A stretch of 64,000 nucleotides of DNA from UMGS1766 sp963660915 (GTDB lineage Bacteria; Bacillota; Clostridia; Oscillospirales; Oscillospiraceae): assembly GCA_963660915.1 (NCBI GenBank), contig CAVLAO010000004.1, positions 39,494-103,493 of the forward strand. Reading direction: 5' to 3'. Positions 17,384-25,404 of this stretch are shown piece by piece. The notes beneath the pieces were generated by a model. It had not been told where the DNA came from and searched no databases. It saw only the letters and a program-made list of their open reading frames with translations. Numbering within the stretch: the stretch's first letter is position 1; each line of letters opens with the position of its first letter. A program made the position numbers and the translations under genes.

Positions 17384-18109
17384 TCAAATGCCATAGCTGA
17401 AGGTATCAGCAAAGGTGTCGTAGGGCTGGGGGATCGCAGGAGCATCCGTGTGCGGACGCTGCGGCGTATACAGCTCGCGAACCGTCTTTTTTACCGTATA
17501 GGCGGGGTACTGGAAGTCGCTTAGTGCTGCAAACTCAGGCAGGGCGGGCAACGGTTTCTTCTCCTTGCCCCAGCTCTGACCGCAGATGCAGTCCACATCA
17601 TTGGTGTAGCTCATGTGCCACACCTTCCACTCGCCCTCTTCCCGGACAAAGTCAACCGCAAAGTAACCCCAGGTCCAGTTGGCAACCGGGCCGCAAGCCT
17701 CTACGTCATTGTAGGCTCCCTGGCAATGCCACAGGCCTTTGCCGGTTGCACCGTCTGCTGCAATTTCAATCACAGGAGAGGACAGCGGCTTTACCTTAAA
17801 CGGGCCGATGCCATAGATCTCTTCCTCGCTCAGGCCGCCCAGTTTTTCCGGAAAACGTGCCTGCATCAGCTTTGCAACCAGCTTATTGCGCTCATAGCAG
17901 GCCATATAATAGCCGGAAACCGCTTCTGTCCCGACATAGGCGCCGTCATTAAAGCTGAGGCAGATGTCCTCCTTGCTGCTCCAGAACAGGTCAAAAATCT
18001 CCTGCTCCCGGTTCAGGATGATGCAGTTGGCATACTTGCCCATCAGATTTTTCAGGGCTCGCTGATCTTCCCAGCGCTGCGTCAACTGCTCAGTGGTGAA
18101 TTGTGCCAT
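17384..18109 (-). CDS. SnoaL-like (NTF2-fold) protein, paralogue 3
   Basis: A 241-aa paralogue with the family opening DQRALKNLMGKYANCIILNR, the central VIEIAADGATGKGLWHCQG, and the late strand FAVDFVREEGEWKVWHMSY. It has an insertion in the middle (LMQARFPEKLGGLSEEE) and several cysteines (VDCICGQ) absent from the others, perhaps a metal or redox site. The tail PQRPHTDAPAIPQPYDTF resembles those of paralogues 4-7. AAGGAG lies upstream of ATG 18109. It follows the OYE-family gene by 38 bp and precedes paralogue 2, so one transcript most likely carries all four. No chemistry can be assigned from sequence alone. Confidence 0.8.
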   Translation of the reverse strand: MAQFTTEQLTQRWEDQRALKNLMGKYANCIILNREQEIFDLFWSSKEDICLSFNDGAYVGTEAVSGYYMACYERNKLVAKLMQARFPEKLGGLSEEEIYGIGPFKVKPLSSPVIEIAADGATGKGLWHCQGAYNDVEACGPVANWTWGYFAVDFVREEGEWKVWHMSYTNDVDCICGQSWGKEKKPLPALPEFAALSDFQYPAYTVKKTVRELYTPQRPHTDAPAIPQPYDTFADTFSYGI

Positions 18110-18147
18110 ATTTTATTTACTCCTTTCACAATGTGAATTGGTAATCA

Positions 18148-20091
18148 TCAAAGTCCAACGTTTACCACGGCATCGTAGCCGCCCCGTGTGGCCTGGCCAA
18201 TTTGCCGTGCCGCATTTGCATCACCCACTACGTAAAATTCCGGCGTAAACTGGCTCAGCCACTCCACTTCTGCCGAACGGGGACGCATTCCGGCGCACAT
18301 GACCACGGTATCTGCCGGGAAGGTTTTCTCATTCCCGTCTGCATCCACTGCCGTCACGCTGTCCTCTGCAATGTCGGTGCAGCGGAAACCAGTCGCTGTA
18401 GACAGCGTTTCTGCAACTTCAATTTCATGGAGCACGCTCAAACGATGCATACGACCGCAATCCGGACAAAGCTCGGTCTGCATTTCCAGAATCGTCACTT
18501 CATGCCCTTCTTTTGCGAGCTCGATACCTTCCTCGCATCCAATCAGGCCACCCCCGATCACAACCACCTTGTGGCCCACGCGAGGATCTTCACGCTTTAG
18601 CTCGGCACCGAACACAACATTCTTCCCGTCCGCACCGGGTACCGGCAGAGCCCAGGGATTTGCTCCCACAGCTGCAATGATCGCATCCGGTTTGATCTCT
18701 TCCACCAGCTCTTTTGTGACCGTGGTATTCAGCCGCACATCAATGGGCAACCGCAGAACCTTGGCTGCAGTCATATCCCGATAGCGGCGGATATTTGCCT
18801 TAAAGTCAGCGTTGTCCGCATATTTCAGACCACCCAACTTATCGGTCTTTTCCACCAGAGTTACCTTATGCCCGCGCTCACTGGCTGTAATTGCCGCCTG
18901 CATGCCGGCAGGGCCGCCGCCCACAATGAGGATCTTCTTGTTCTCACGAGTTGGGATGGGATGAAAATACTCTGACTCCCGACCGATGTAGGGATTTACC
19001 GCGCAGCGCATGGTGCGGTTTTTCATCATGCCGCTCTGACATTCGCCGCAGCGCAGACACGGAGTAATATCTTCAACCTGTCCCCGCATGATTTTGCGCG
19101 GTAGGAAAGGATCAGCAATCAGTGCACGGCCCATGGCAATGCAGTCTACTCCGCTTTCCTCCAAAAAGGCTTCCATCTTGTCCGGCTCGCTGAACGCGCC
19201 TACCGTAACAACCGGCGTCTTAACATGTTTCTTGATCTCAGCCGCCAGTCCGGAGTTTTCTCCATGCTTCTGGAATGCACCGGGATGCATTAAAACGCAG
19301 GAATATTCGTCCTGCTGAGAACCGGCAGAGACATGAATCAAGTCCACTTTTCCATCCAACGCCTTGGCAATCTCAATTCCGGTTTCAATTCCATACCCGC
19401 CGGGCATACGCTCTGAACCGGAGATACGGATATCAATCGGGAAATTACGGCCAACTGCTGCTCGCACTTTTTCCACAACCAGAAGCGGAAAACGCATCCT
19501 GTTTTCCAGACTGCCGCCCCACTTATCCGTGCGGTGATTGGTGATTTCCGAGATAAACTGATGCAGCAGCCAACCGTGACCGGCATGGATCATTACCATA
19601 TCAAATCCGCAGGCCTTCGCTGTTGCAGCTGCCTCACCGTATTTTTCAGCAATTGCATAGATTTGCTCTTCGGTCATTTCCAGGACTTCATCGCCCCAGT
19701 CGTCTACATAGCCGGAGGGACCGATTGCATTCTTGCCGCCAATGAATTCCGGAGAACACAGTGCTCCGCCGTGGTCAATCTCAATTTCTGCCGCTGCACC
19801 GCCGGAATGAATTGCATCCGCCATCTTCACCAGATACGGAACTGCAGATGGATCATCCAATCCCACCTGCTGAGGGTGACTGCGACCGGTATCCAGATCA
19901 ACAATCACATCGCCTACACTGACCAATGCCACACCGCCGGCCGCCTTGAGCTTATAATAATTGATATTGTCGTCGCTATAATGCTCCTCCGGACCAAGCT
20001 CTGCCATTGATGTCGGTGCGGAGAGCATTCTGTTTTTCAGCCGCAACCCTGCCACTTGCAGGGGTTGAAGCAACTTTTCATAAGTTCCCAT
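18148..20091 (-). CDS. OYE-family NAD(P)H:flavin oxidoreductase with 4Fe-4S cluster (2,4-dienoyl-CoA reductase/BaiCD-like)
   Basis: A 647-aa reductase with three parts: an FMN-binding TIM barrel (residues 1 to about 340) with HAGHGWLLHQFIS and GGSLENRMRFPLL, a 4Fe-4S motif CLRCGECQSGMM...C near residue 345, and two Rossmann domains for FAD and NAD(P)H (ILIVGGGPAGMQAA near 387; VVVIGGGLIGCEEG near 510). This layout belongs to 2,4-dienoyl-CoA reductase, BaiCD/BaiH and cinnamate-reductase relatives that reduce activated C=C bonds in anaerobes. The substrate is unknown. Adjacent SnoaL-like genes suggest dehydration coupled to enone reduction. First gene of the operon OYE-S3-S2-S1, with an extended -10 promoter at 20148-20156. 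A second OYE (36329-38326) has the same architecture. Confidence 0.88.
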   Translation of the reverse strand: MGTYEKLLQPLQVAGLRLKNRMLSAPTSMAELGPEEHYSDDNINYYKLKAAGGVALVSVGDVIVDLDTGRSHPQQVGLDDPSAVPYLVKMADAIHSGGAAAEIEIDHGGALCSPEFIGGKNAIGPSGYVDDWGDEVLEMTEEQIYAIAEKYGEAAATAKACGFDMVMIHAGHGWLLHQFISEITNHRTDKWGGSLENRMRFPLLVVEKVRAAVGRNFPIDIRISGSERMPGGYGIETGIEIAKALDGKVDLIHVSAGSQQDEYSCVLMHPGAFQKHGENSGLAAEIKKHVKTPVVTVGAFSEPDKMEAFLEESGVDCIAMGRALIADPFLPRKIMRGQVEDITPCLRCGECQSGMMKNRTMRCAVNPYIGRESEYFHPIPTRENKKILIVGGGPAGMQAAITASERGHKVTLVEKTDKLGGLKYADNADFKANIRRYRDMTAAKVLRLPIDVRLNTTVTKELVEEIKPDAIIAAVGANPWALPVPGADGKNVVFGAELKREDPRVGHKVVVIGGGLIGCEEGIELAKEGHEVTILEMQTELCPDCGRMHRLSVLHEIEVAETLSTATGFRCTDIAEDSVTAVDADGNEKTFPADTVVMCAGMRPRSAEVEWLSQFTPEFYVVGDANAARQIGQATRGGYDAVVNVGL

Positions 20092-20147
20092 ACGATAAAA
20101 ACTCCTTTCAAATCAGAATTGTCACGAATTGTACTAATCTTTCTTTT

Positions 20148-20156
20148 ATTATAGCA
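20148..20156 (-). promoter_or_regulatory. Extended -10 promoter of the first OYE-SnoaL operon
   Basis: On the minus strand TGCTATAAT lies about 57 bp upstream of the OYE start. No good -35 box is present, suggesting activator dependence. Confidence 0.5.
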
Positions 20157-20299
20157 CCTGCTCTTATGCAATGATAACAACAAAAAATCCGCGCCATAAC
20201 AACAAGATTGTTCCTTTCTGAAACAGAATCAAAAAAAAATCCGCAATCCTTTGCGCTGCAATGAATTGTTTCTAAATTTGGCTCAATTTCACATCGTTG

Positions 20300-20317
20300 T
20301 GTTGTAAAAATACAACA
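20300..20317. promoter_or_regulatory. Perfect inverted repeat upstream of the first OYE operon, possible operator
   Basis: TGTTGTA and TACAACA flank four A. The arm GTTGTA resembles half of the 34-kb LysR-associated motif, but the full motif is not present. It lies about 150 bp upstream of the -10 box. Confidence 0.35.
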
Positions 20318-20327
20318 TAATAGAAGA

Positions 20328-20351
20328 CCGATTGTGACGCTGCACAATCGG
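20328..20351 (-). terminator. Hairpin after SnoaL paralogue 4
   Basis: CCGATTGTG and CACAATCGG form a 9-bp stem with a 6-nt loop just behind the paralogue 4 stop. The T-run on the minus strand is weak (TCTTCTATT), so termination may be partial, letting RNA continue into the OYE operon. Confidence 0.55.
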
Positions 20352-20358
20352 CCTGATC

Positions 20359-21084
20359 TCAGTATGCAAATGTCTCGGAAAATGTGCGGTACGGCACCGG
20401 CGGTTCCGGCCTTTGCGGAGCGATGGAATCGCTTGCATAGGCATAGTGAAAGGTTGTCGGCGCATCCGGAATAATCGGCATGCCATGTGGCATAACCTGC
20501 TCTCCGGCTGCTGCACGGGCGTTCCAATCATCAATCATTTCCTGCGTTGTTCCAGGGTCCATTGGTGCTGCTGTTGCCACAGGATCTCGATGAAAGTCAG
20601 TGCGCCACAAATCACACACATGAAGATGCCATACTCTCCATCCTTGCTCCGTCCGTATAAAATCAACGGCATACTTTCCTGAATCCCAAGTAAAGGAATG
20701 TCCTTCTTCCGCTCCTTCGTCCTGCAACATAAGAATCGCCCCTGTGGACATCCACATTCCCTTTGCCGTTTGATTGTCTTCCGCAACTTCCAACACTGGC
20801 GTAGTAATCTGGTGCAGTTCCAACAATCCCGGGTAACAAGCTCCTGTTCCACCGGTAAAAAGTTCTGTCATCGCATCAAAAAACTCCAGCGATTTCTTTG
20901 CCCCAAACACTCCCAGCGGTCCATATTCACAGCGCGCATCTGGCAGCCACCAGGCAAATAATTCCCGTCCGATGCGGCTCATTTCACCGCCGGTGTGGTA
21001 ATATTGATACCGTCCCATCAGATTCATAATCTCAATTCGGGACTGCTGTCGCTCCAACAAAGACTGCATTTGCTTCGTATCCAT
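20359..21084 (-). CDS. SnoaL-like (NTF2-fold) protein, paralogue 4
   Basis: A 241-aa SnoaL_4-type protein. Family landmarks are EIMNLMGRYQYYHTGGEMSR, VLEVAEDNQTAKGMWMSTG and KYAVDFIRTEQGWRVWHLHV, with a Pro-rich end (PQRPEPPVPYRTFSE). It has a tyrosine-rich N-terminal helix (YQYYH) like paralogues 5-7, where a catalytic Tyr/His pair might lie, but this is inference. ATG 21084 has a GGGAGGG ribosome site. It stands slightly apart from the OYE-S3-S2-S1 operon, separated by a 267-bp gap with a weak hairpin, and has its own promoter at 21107-21136. It lies divergent from the TetM-like/NYN gene. Confidence 0.8.
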   Translation of the reverse strand: MDTKQMQSLLERQQSRIEIMNLMGRYQYYHTGGEMSRIGRELFAWWLPDARCEYGPLGVFGAKKSLEFFDAMTELFTGGTGACYPGLLELHQITTPVLEVAEDNQTAKGMWMSTGAILMLQDEGAEEGHSFTWDSGKYAVDFIRTEQGWRVWHLHVCDLWRTDFHRDPVATAAPMDPGTTQEMIDDWNARAAAGEQVMPHGMPIIPDAPTTFHYAYASDSIAPQRPEPPVPYRTFSETFAY

Positions 21085-21106
21085 GTCAAACCCTCCCTTT
21101 TTCACT

Positions 21107-21136
21107 ATCATAGCCAGAAAAAGGCGGAAAAGTCAA
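21107..21136 (-). promoter_or_regulatory. Putative promoter of SnoaL paralogue 4
   Basis: On the minus strand TTGACT and TATGAT are separated by 18 bp, 23 bp upstream of the start codon. Confidence 0.5.
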
Positions 21137-21199
21137 GATGCAAAAGCGGATCAATTGTGGTACACTTAAGTACGAACTAGCAAAGCAGGAGAAGTGTCT

Positions 21200-23761
21200 A
21201 TGAATGAACTGGTTGTCGGAATTCTTGCCCATGTCGATGCAGGCAAAACCACGCTTTCCGAAGCAATGCTCTATCAAAGCGGTACAATAAAAAATCTCGG
21301 TCGCGTGGATCACAAAGATTCCTTTCTTGACACCGACTCCATCGAACGTAGCCGTGGCATCACGATTTTCTCCAAGCAGGCAATCCTTCCGCTGGAGAAA
21401 CGCACACTGATCCTCATGGATACTCCGGGGCACGTGGATTTTTCTGCTGAAATGGAACGCACCCTGCAGATACTTGATTATGCCATCTTAGTCATAAGTG
21501 GAACTGACGGAATCCAGGCTCACACCGAAACTCTTTGGCATCTGTTGGAACGGTATCAAATCCCCACCTTTCTGTTTATCAATAAAATGGATCTGGCCGG
21601 TGCAAATCGTGCACAGCTTCTGACAGACCTGCACCGTCATTTCAGTGACGGCTGTCTTCCTCTGGATCCCTCCAGTGAAGAAATCGCTCTATGTTCGGAA
21701 GAACTGATGCACGAATATCTGGAATACGGCATTATGTCTGCCGACACATTGGTTCATGCCATCGCTCAACGAAAACTTTTCCCCTGTTGTTTTGGTTCTG
21801 CCCTGCATTTAGACGGCGTAGATAATTTTCTGTCTTTGTTGGAAACTTATACTCTGCTTCCCCATTATCCTTCGGAATTTGGCGCTCGAGTCTATAAAAT
21901 AACCCGGGATCCACAAGGAAATCGCCTCACCTGGCTAAAGGTAACCGGCGGGGTGCTGCATCCCAAAACCGTACTCTCCGGGACAACGGATGGAGAGCCC
22001 TGGTCTGAAAAGATAAATCAGCTCCGTATCTACTCCGGAGAGAAGTTTTCACCTACTGACACCGTGGCATCCGGCGGCATCTGTGCTGTGACAGGGCTTC
22101 GCTCCACTTATGCCGGTGAGGGTCTTGGCTATGAAAAAGATGCTCCGCTTCCGGCGTTGGAAAGCGTTCTGACCTACCAAATCATTCTCCCGGATGATTG
22201 CATCTGCTCCGATGCCTACGAAAAACTGCGTCAGCTGGAGGAAGAAGACCCTATGCTCCATCTGACATGGAACGCCCAGACGCAGGAAATTCACGTATCT
22301 CTGATGGGTATAATCCAATTAGAAGTGCTCCAACGACGCATTTCAGAGCGATTCGACCTGAACGTTCGCTTCGGCCCCGGCAGCATTGTCTATAAGGAAA
22401 CAATCGCAGAACCCGTGGAGGGCGTTGGTCATTTTGAACCTTTGCGGCACTATGCCGAAGTGCATCTCCTACTGGAACCCGGTGATCCCGGCAGCGGCAT
22501 CACTCTGTCCACTTCCTGCAGTGAAGACCAGTTGGACCGCAACTGGCAGCGGCTTATTTTGACGCATCTGGAAGAAAAAGAACATCTCGGCGTACTGACC
22601 GGCGCTCCAATCACCGATATTCATATTACCCTGCTCACCGGTCGGGCCCACTTGAAACATACGGAAGGCGGCGACTTTCGAGAAGCTACATATCGTGCTG
22701 TGCGCATGGGGCTTATGCGCACAAAATCCATCTTACTGGAGCCGTGGTATTCCTTTCATCTGGACATACCTTCCTCCTGTATCGGCCACGCCTTGGCTGA
22801 CCTGCAACGCTTCGGCGGAAGCAATGATGCCCCGGTAACTGTGGACGACCGCATTTTACTCACTGGTTCCGCTCCGGTAGCTGCCCTTAAGGATTATTCC
22901 AGTGAGGTCGCCGCATATACCAAAGGCCGCGGACGGCTCAGCCTGCGTTTTTCCGGATATCACCCCTGCTCCGATCAGGATGCCCTGGTTACCGCAGCAC
23001 ACTATGACCCCACTGCCGATACAGAAAATTCCCCCGACTCTGTGTTCTGTTCCCACGGAAGCGGATTCACTGTAAAATGGAACGCCGTTCCGGAGCACAT
23101 GCATCTCCCCTGGGCTTGGCATCCCGCGCAGGAAATCCCGCCAGAAAATCCGCCTCCCATTCGCCGCGGCAGTGTTACCTATTCCGGAACACAGATGGAA
23201 GACAAGGCGCTTCAGGCTATTTTTGAGCGTACTTACGGTTCGATAAAACGCCGTGATTTCATGTCACAGCAGGAGCTGAAACACGGCGATATGAGCTCTG
23301 TAACCGCAACGGCAGAACCATTCCAGGATTTTCTTCTGGTGGATGGATACAACATAATCTTTTCCTGGGATGACCTGAAAGCACTTGCAAAGGAAGATCT
23401 GGATGCCGCCCGAAACCAGTTAATCCACATTCTGTGCAACTATCGAGGCTGCCGTCAATGCAACGTTATTCTCGTCTTTGACGCCTACCGCATGAGAGGA
23501 AATCCAGGTCGAACAGAGCAAGTCAATAATATTTTTGTGGTTTACACCAAACAGGCAGAAACAGCAGACAGTTACATCGAGCGGGCTTCCTATGAGCTTG
23601 GGAAAAATTATCGTGTAAGGGTAGCTACATCGGACGGACTGGAACAATCCGTCATTCTCGGGCACAATGCTCAGCGCATTTCCGCACGACTTTTTCAGGA
23701 AGAAGTGCGCCAGACTGAAATAGAGCTGGCCGAACGCATCCGTCAAAATAACGAAAGGTAG
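21200..23761 (+). CDS. TetM/EF-G-like ribosome-binding GTPase fused to a C-terminal NYN (YacP/Rae1-type) nuclease domain
   Basis: An 853-aa fusion. Residues 1 to about 690 form a TetM/EF-G-like translational GTPase, with G1 AHVDAGKTT, switch RGITI, G3 DTPGHVDF and G4 NKMD, then domains II-V including YTKGRGRLSLRFSGYHP, which aligns with TetM. The loop that in TetM carries YSPVS is here HLKHTEGGDF, so drug-displacing function is doubtful. Residues about 711-853 (FLLVDGYNII, LVFDAYRMRG, ETADSYIE, VRVATSDGLEQS) form a NYN domain like YacP/Rae1, which cuts mRNA in the ribosomal A site. The fusion suggests delivery of a nuclease to ribosomes. ATG 21200 has AGGAG upstream; an in-frame GTG at 21194 is less likely. 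Confidence 0.88.
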   Translation: MNELVVGILAHVDAGKTTLSEAMLYQSGTIKNLGRVDHKDSFLDTDSIERSRGITIFSKQAILPLEKRTLILMDTPGHVDFSAEMERTLQILDYAILVISGTDGIQAHTETLWHLLERYQIPTFLFINKMDLAGANRAQLLTDLHRHFSDGCLPLDPSSEEIALCSEELMHEYLEYGIMSADTLVHAIAQRKLFPCCFGSALHLDGVDNFLSLLETYTLLPHYPSEFGARVYKITRDPQGNRLTWLKVTGGVLHPKTVLSGTTDGEPWSEKINQLRIYSGEKFSPTDTVASGGICAVTGLRSTYAGEGLGYEKDAPLPALESVLTYQIILPDDCICSDAYEKLRQLEEEDPMLHLTWNAQTQEIHVSLMGIIQLEVLQRRISERFDLNVRFGPGSIVYKETIAEPVEGVGHFEPLRHYAEVHLLLEPGDPGSGITLSTSCSEDQLDRNWQRLILTHLEEKEHLGVLTGAPITDIHITLLTGRAHLKHTEGGDFREATYRAVRMGLMRTKSILLEPWYSFHLDIPSSCIGHALADLQRFGGSNDAPVTVDDRILLTGSAPVAALKDYSSEVAAYTKGRGRLSLRFSGYHPCSDQDALVTAAHYDPTADTENSPDSVFCSHGSGFTVKWNAVPEHMHLPWAWHPAQEIPPENPPPIRRGSVTYSGTQMEDKALQAIFERTYGSIKRRDFMSQQELKHGDMSSVTATAEPFQDFLLVDGYNIIFSWDDLKALAKEDLDAARNQLIHILCNYRGCRQCNVILVFDAYRMRGNPGRTEQVNNIFVVYTKQAETADSYIERASYELGKNYRVRVATSDGLEQSVILGHNAQRISARLFQEEVRQTEIELAERIRQNNER

Positions 23762-23766
23762 AATGC

Positions 23767-24642
23767 ATGATGATCACATTGAATAATGGAATTTTGCAGG
23801 CTGTCCTCACCCCCCAGGGTGCTGAGCTGATCAGCTTAAAACAGGACGGCAGAGAACGCATCTGGCAGGGGAATCCTGCAATTTGGGGTCGCCACGCTCC
23901 TCTTCTGTTCCCTCTGATCGGACGGCTGATCGATCAGAAATATGAACTAGATGGACAGACAATTGCCGCTCCAATGCACGGTTTTTGCCGGGATCGGCTG
24001 TTTTCTGTGGAAAGCCAAAGTGCAGACGAGGTAACGTTCTCCACTTCGGAGGATGCGGATACCCTTGCAGTTTATCCCTTCCATTTCAAACTGAAGGTTT
24101 CATTTCGCTTGGATGGCAACTCGATTGTTAAAACCCACACCGTTCTCAACTGCTCTGAGGGCGAATTGCCGTTTGAGTTGGGCGGGCACGACGCTTATTG
24201 CACCACTCTGATGCCGGGGGAGACCATGGCGGATTACGCAGTTGCTTTTGAAGGCTGCGACCATCTGGAGCCCTTCGGCATGGATGCCAACGGCATATTG
24301 GAACTGCCCAAAAGACATATTCCTTTAAACCACGGTGTGCTGGAGCAACTTCCGGAGCAGTTGGATCTGGATACCATTGTGCTGGAAAATCTGCCGACAC
24401 GCAAGGCAACATTATTCAGTCGCAAAAGCGATCGCCGCGTCACCATTGAATTCGACGACTTTCCCTATTTCGCCATTTGGACTGCGCAGAAGGGCGTCAC
24501 CACAAATTACCTGTGTCTGGAACCCTGGTCCACCCTGCCGGATGGATACTTTATGGGGCGAAAACTGACGGACAAGCCCGGCATCCTCCGGCTTGCTCCA
24601 GGTGAATCCAAGGTTCTGACCTTCCGCTCCACCTTTGCTTAA
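23767..24642 (+). CDS. Aldose 1-epimerase (mutarotase) family protein
   Basis: A 291-aa galactose-mutarotase-fold protein that probably interconverts alpha and beta anomers of a sugar or sugar phosphate. Features include the opening LNNGILQAVLTPQGAELISL, the His/Arg block HAPLLFPLIGRL, MHGFCRD, GGHDAYCTTL, and the late Glu region TNYLCLEPWSTLPDG. Length is normal. It starts 5 bp after the TetM-like/NYN gene, so the two are co-transcribed although no functional link is clear. Two ATGs in a row at 23767/23770 make the start uncertain by one codon. Confidence 0.87.
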   Translation: MMITLNNGILQAVLTPQGAELISLKQDGRERIWQGNPAIWGRHAPLLFPLIGRLIDQKYELDGQTIAAPMHGFCRDRLFSVESQSADEVTFSTSEDADTLAVYPFHFKLKVSFRLDGNSIVKTHTVLNCSEGELPFELGGHDAYCTTLMPGETMADYAVAFEGCDHLEPFGMDANGILELPKRHIPLNHGVLEQLPEQLDLDTIVLENLPTRKATLFSRKSDRRVTIEFDDFPYFAIWTAQKGVTTNYLCLEPWSTLPDGYFMGRKLTDKPGILRLAPGESKVLTFRSTFA

Positions 24643-24697
24643 GCTGCATAACCTATACGCACAAAATCATCGCCATATCAACGGAGGCATATTTATC

Positions 24698-25357
24698 ATG
24701 GAAGAAGAAGCAATACACAATCTTCGGGGCGAGGCCGCCTTGGCTCTCGCCGTCATTATCAACAGCTTCGGCGTAGTGCTGATGCTGTATTCCGGTGCAG
24801 GAATTTCTGCAATTTCCAGCGTTCCTTTCGCCTTTTCCGAGGTACTCCCACACCTGTCACTCGGGACCTGGACCTATTTGTTTCAAGGACTGCTTGTACT
24901 TTCACTCATGATCCTGCGAAAAAAATTCGTACCGCAATATCTCTTCAGCTTTGTTGTCGGGTTTGTATTCGGAAAGCTATTGGATTTCTACGAGCTTTGG
25001 ATTCCCCTCCTGCCGAAAGGATGGATCATGCAGGTTATTTATTTTATCCTCAGCTATCTGCTCATCTGTTTCGGTATCGCCCTTTCCAACCGCTGTAAAC
25101 TGCCCATCGTTCCAACGGATCTCTTTCCCCGGGAACTCTCTGATATTACAGGCGCCGCCTATTCCAAGATCAAAATTATTTTTGACGTGTCCTGTCTTGC
25201 AGTTACAGTACTGCTGACGCTTCTCTTCCTTGGTCATTTAGAGGGACTTGGCATTGGGACAATTCTCGCTGCCTGTACCATGGGAAAAGTCATTGGCTGG
25301 ATCGGAACAAAAATGGATCGGCATTTTTCTTTTACCTCCATATTAGAAAGAGCCTGA
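24698..25357 (+). CDS. YczE/YitT-like integral membrane protein
   Basis: A 219-aa hydrophobic protein with about five membrane segments, for example ALAVIINSFGVVLMLYSGAG, WTYLFQGLLVLSLMIL and MQVIYFILSYLLICFGIAL, and a conserved LPIVPTDLFPRELSDITG loop. This resembles YczE/YyaS/YitT-type membrane proteins, whose function is unknown. I chose ATG 24698 with GGAGG upstream. The longer frame overlaps the end of the mutarotase gene and has no ribosome site. A hairpin terminator follows the stop. Confidence 0.75.
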   Translation: MEEEAIHNLRGEAALALAVIINSFGVVLMLYSGAGISAISSVPFAFSEVLPHLSLGTWTYLFQGLLVLSLMILRKKFVPQYLFSFVVGFVFGKLLDFYELWIPLLPKGWIMQVIYFILSYLLICFGIALSNRCKLPIVPTDLFPRELSDITGAAYSKIKIIFDVSCLAVTVLLTLLFLGHLEGLGIGTILAACTMGKVIGWIGTKMDRHFSFTSILERA

Positions 25358-25360
25358 CAA

Positions 25361-25398
25361 AACAGGGTGCATGGAAGAAACCTTCCGTGCACCCTGTT
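25361..25398. terminator. Bidirectional terminator between the YczE-like gene and rpoN
   Basis: AACAGGGTGCATGGAAG and its near-perfect complement form a long stem with one G-U pair and a short loop. It lies between convergent genes and can serve both. Confidence 0.75.
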
Positions 25399-25404
25399 TC
25401 TGGT

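Noticed and set aside
15863..21084. Annotation of the SnoaL genes as baiE
   Set aside because: They are longer than BaiE (about 166 aa), residue matches were not verified and the other bai genes are missing. Only the fold class is claimed.
21200..23761. Annotation as a tetracycline-resistance gene
   Set aside because: The TetM loop YSPVS is replaced and a nuclease domain is added; resistance cannot be claimed from homology alone.
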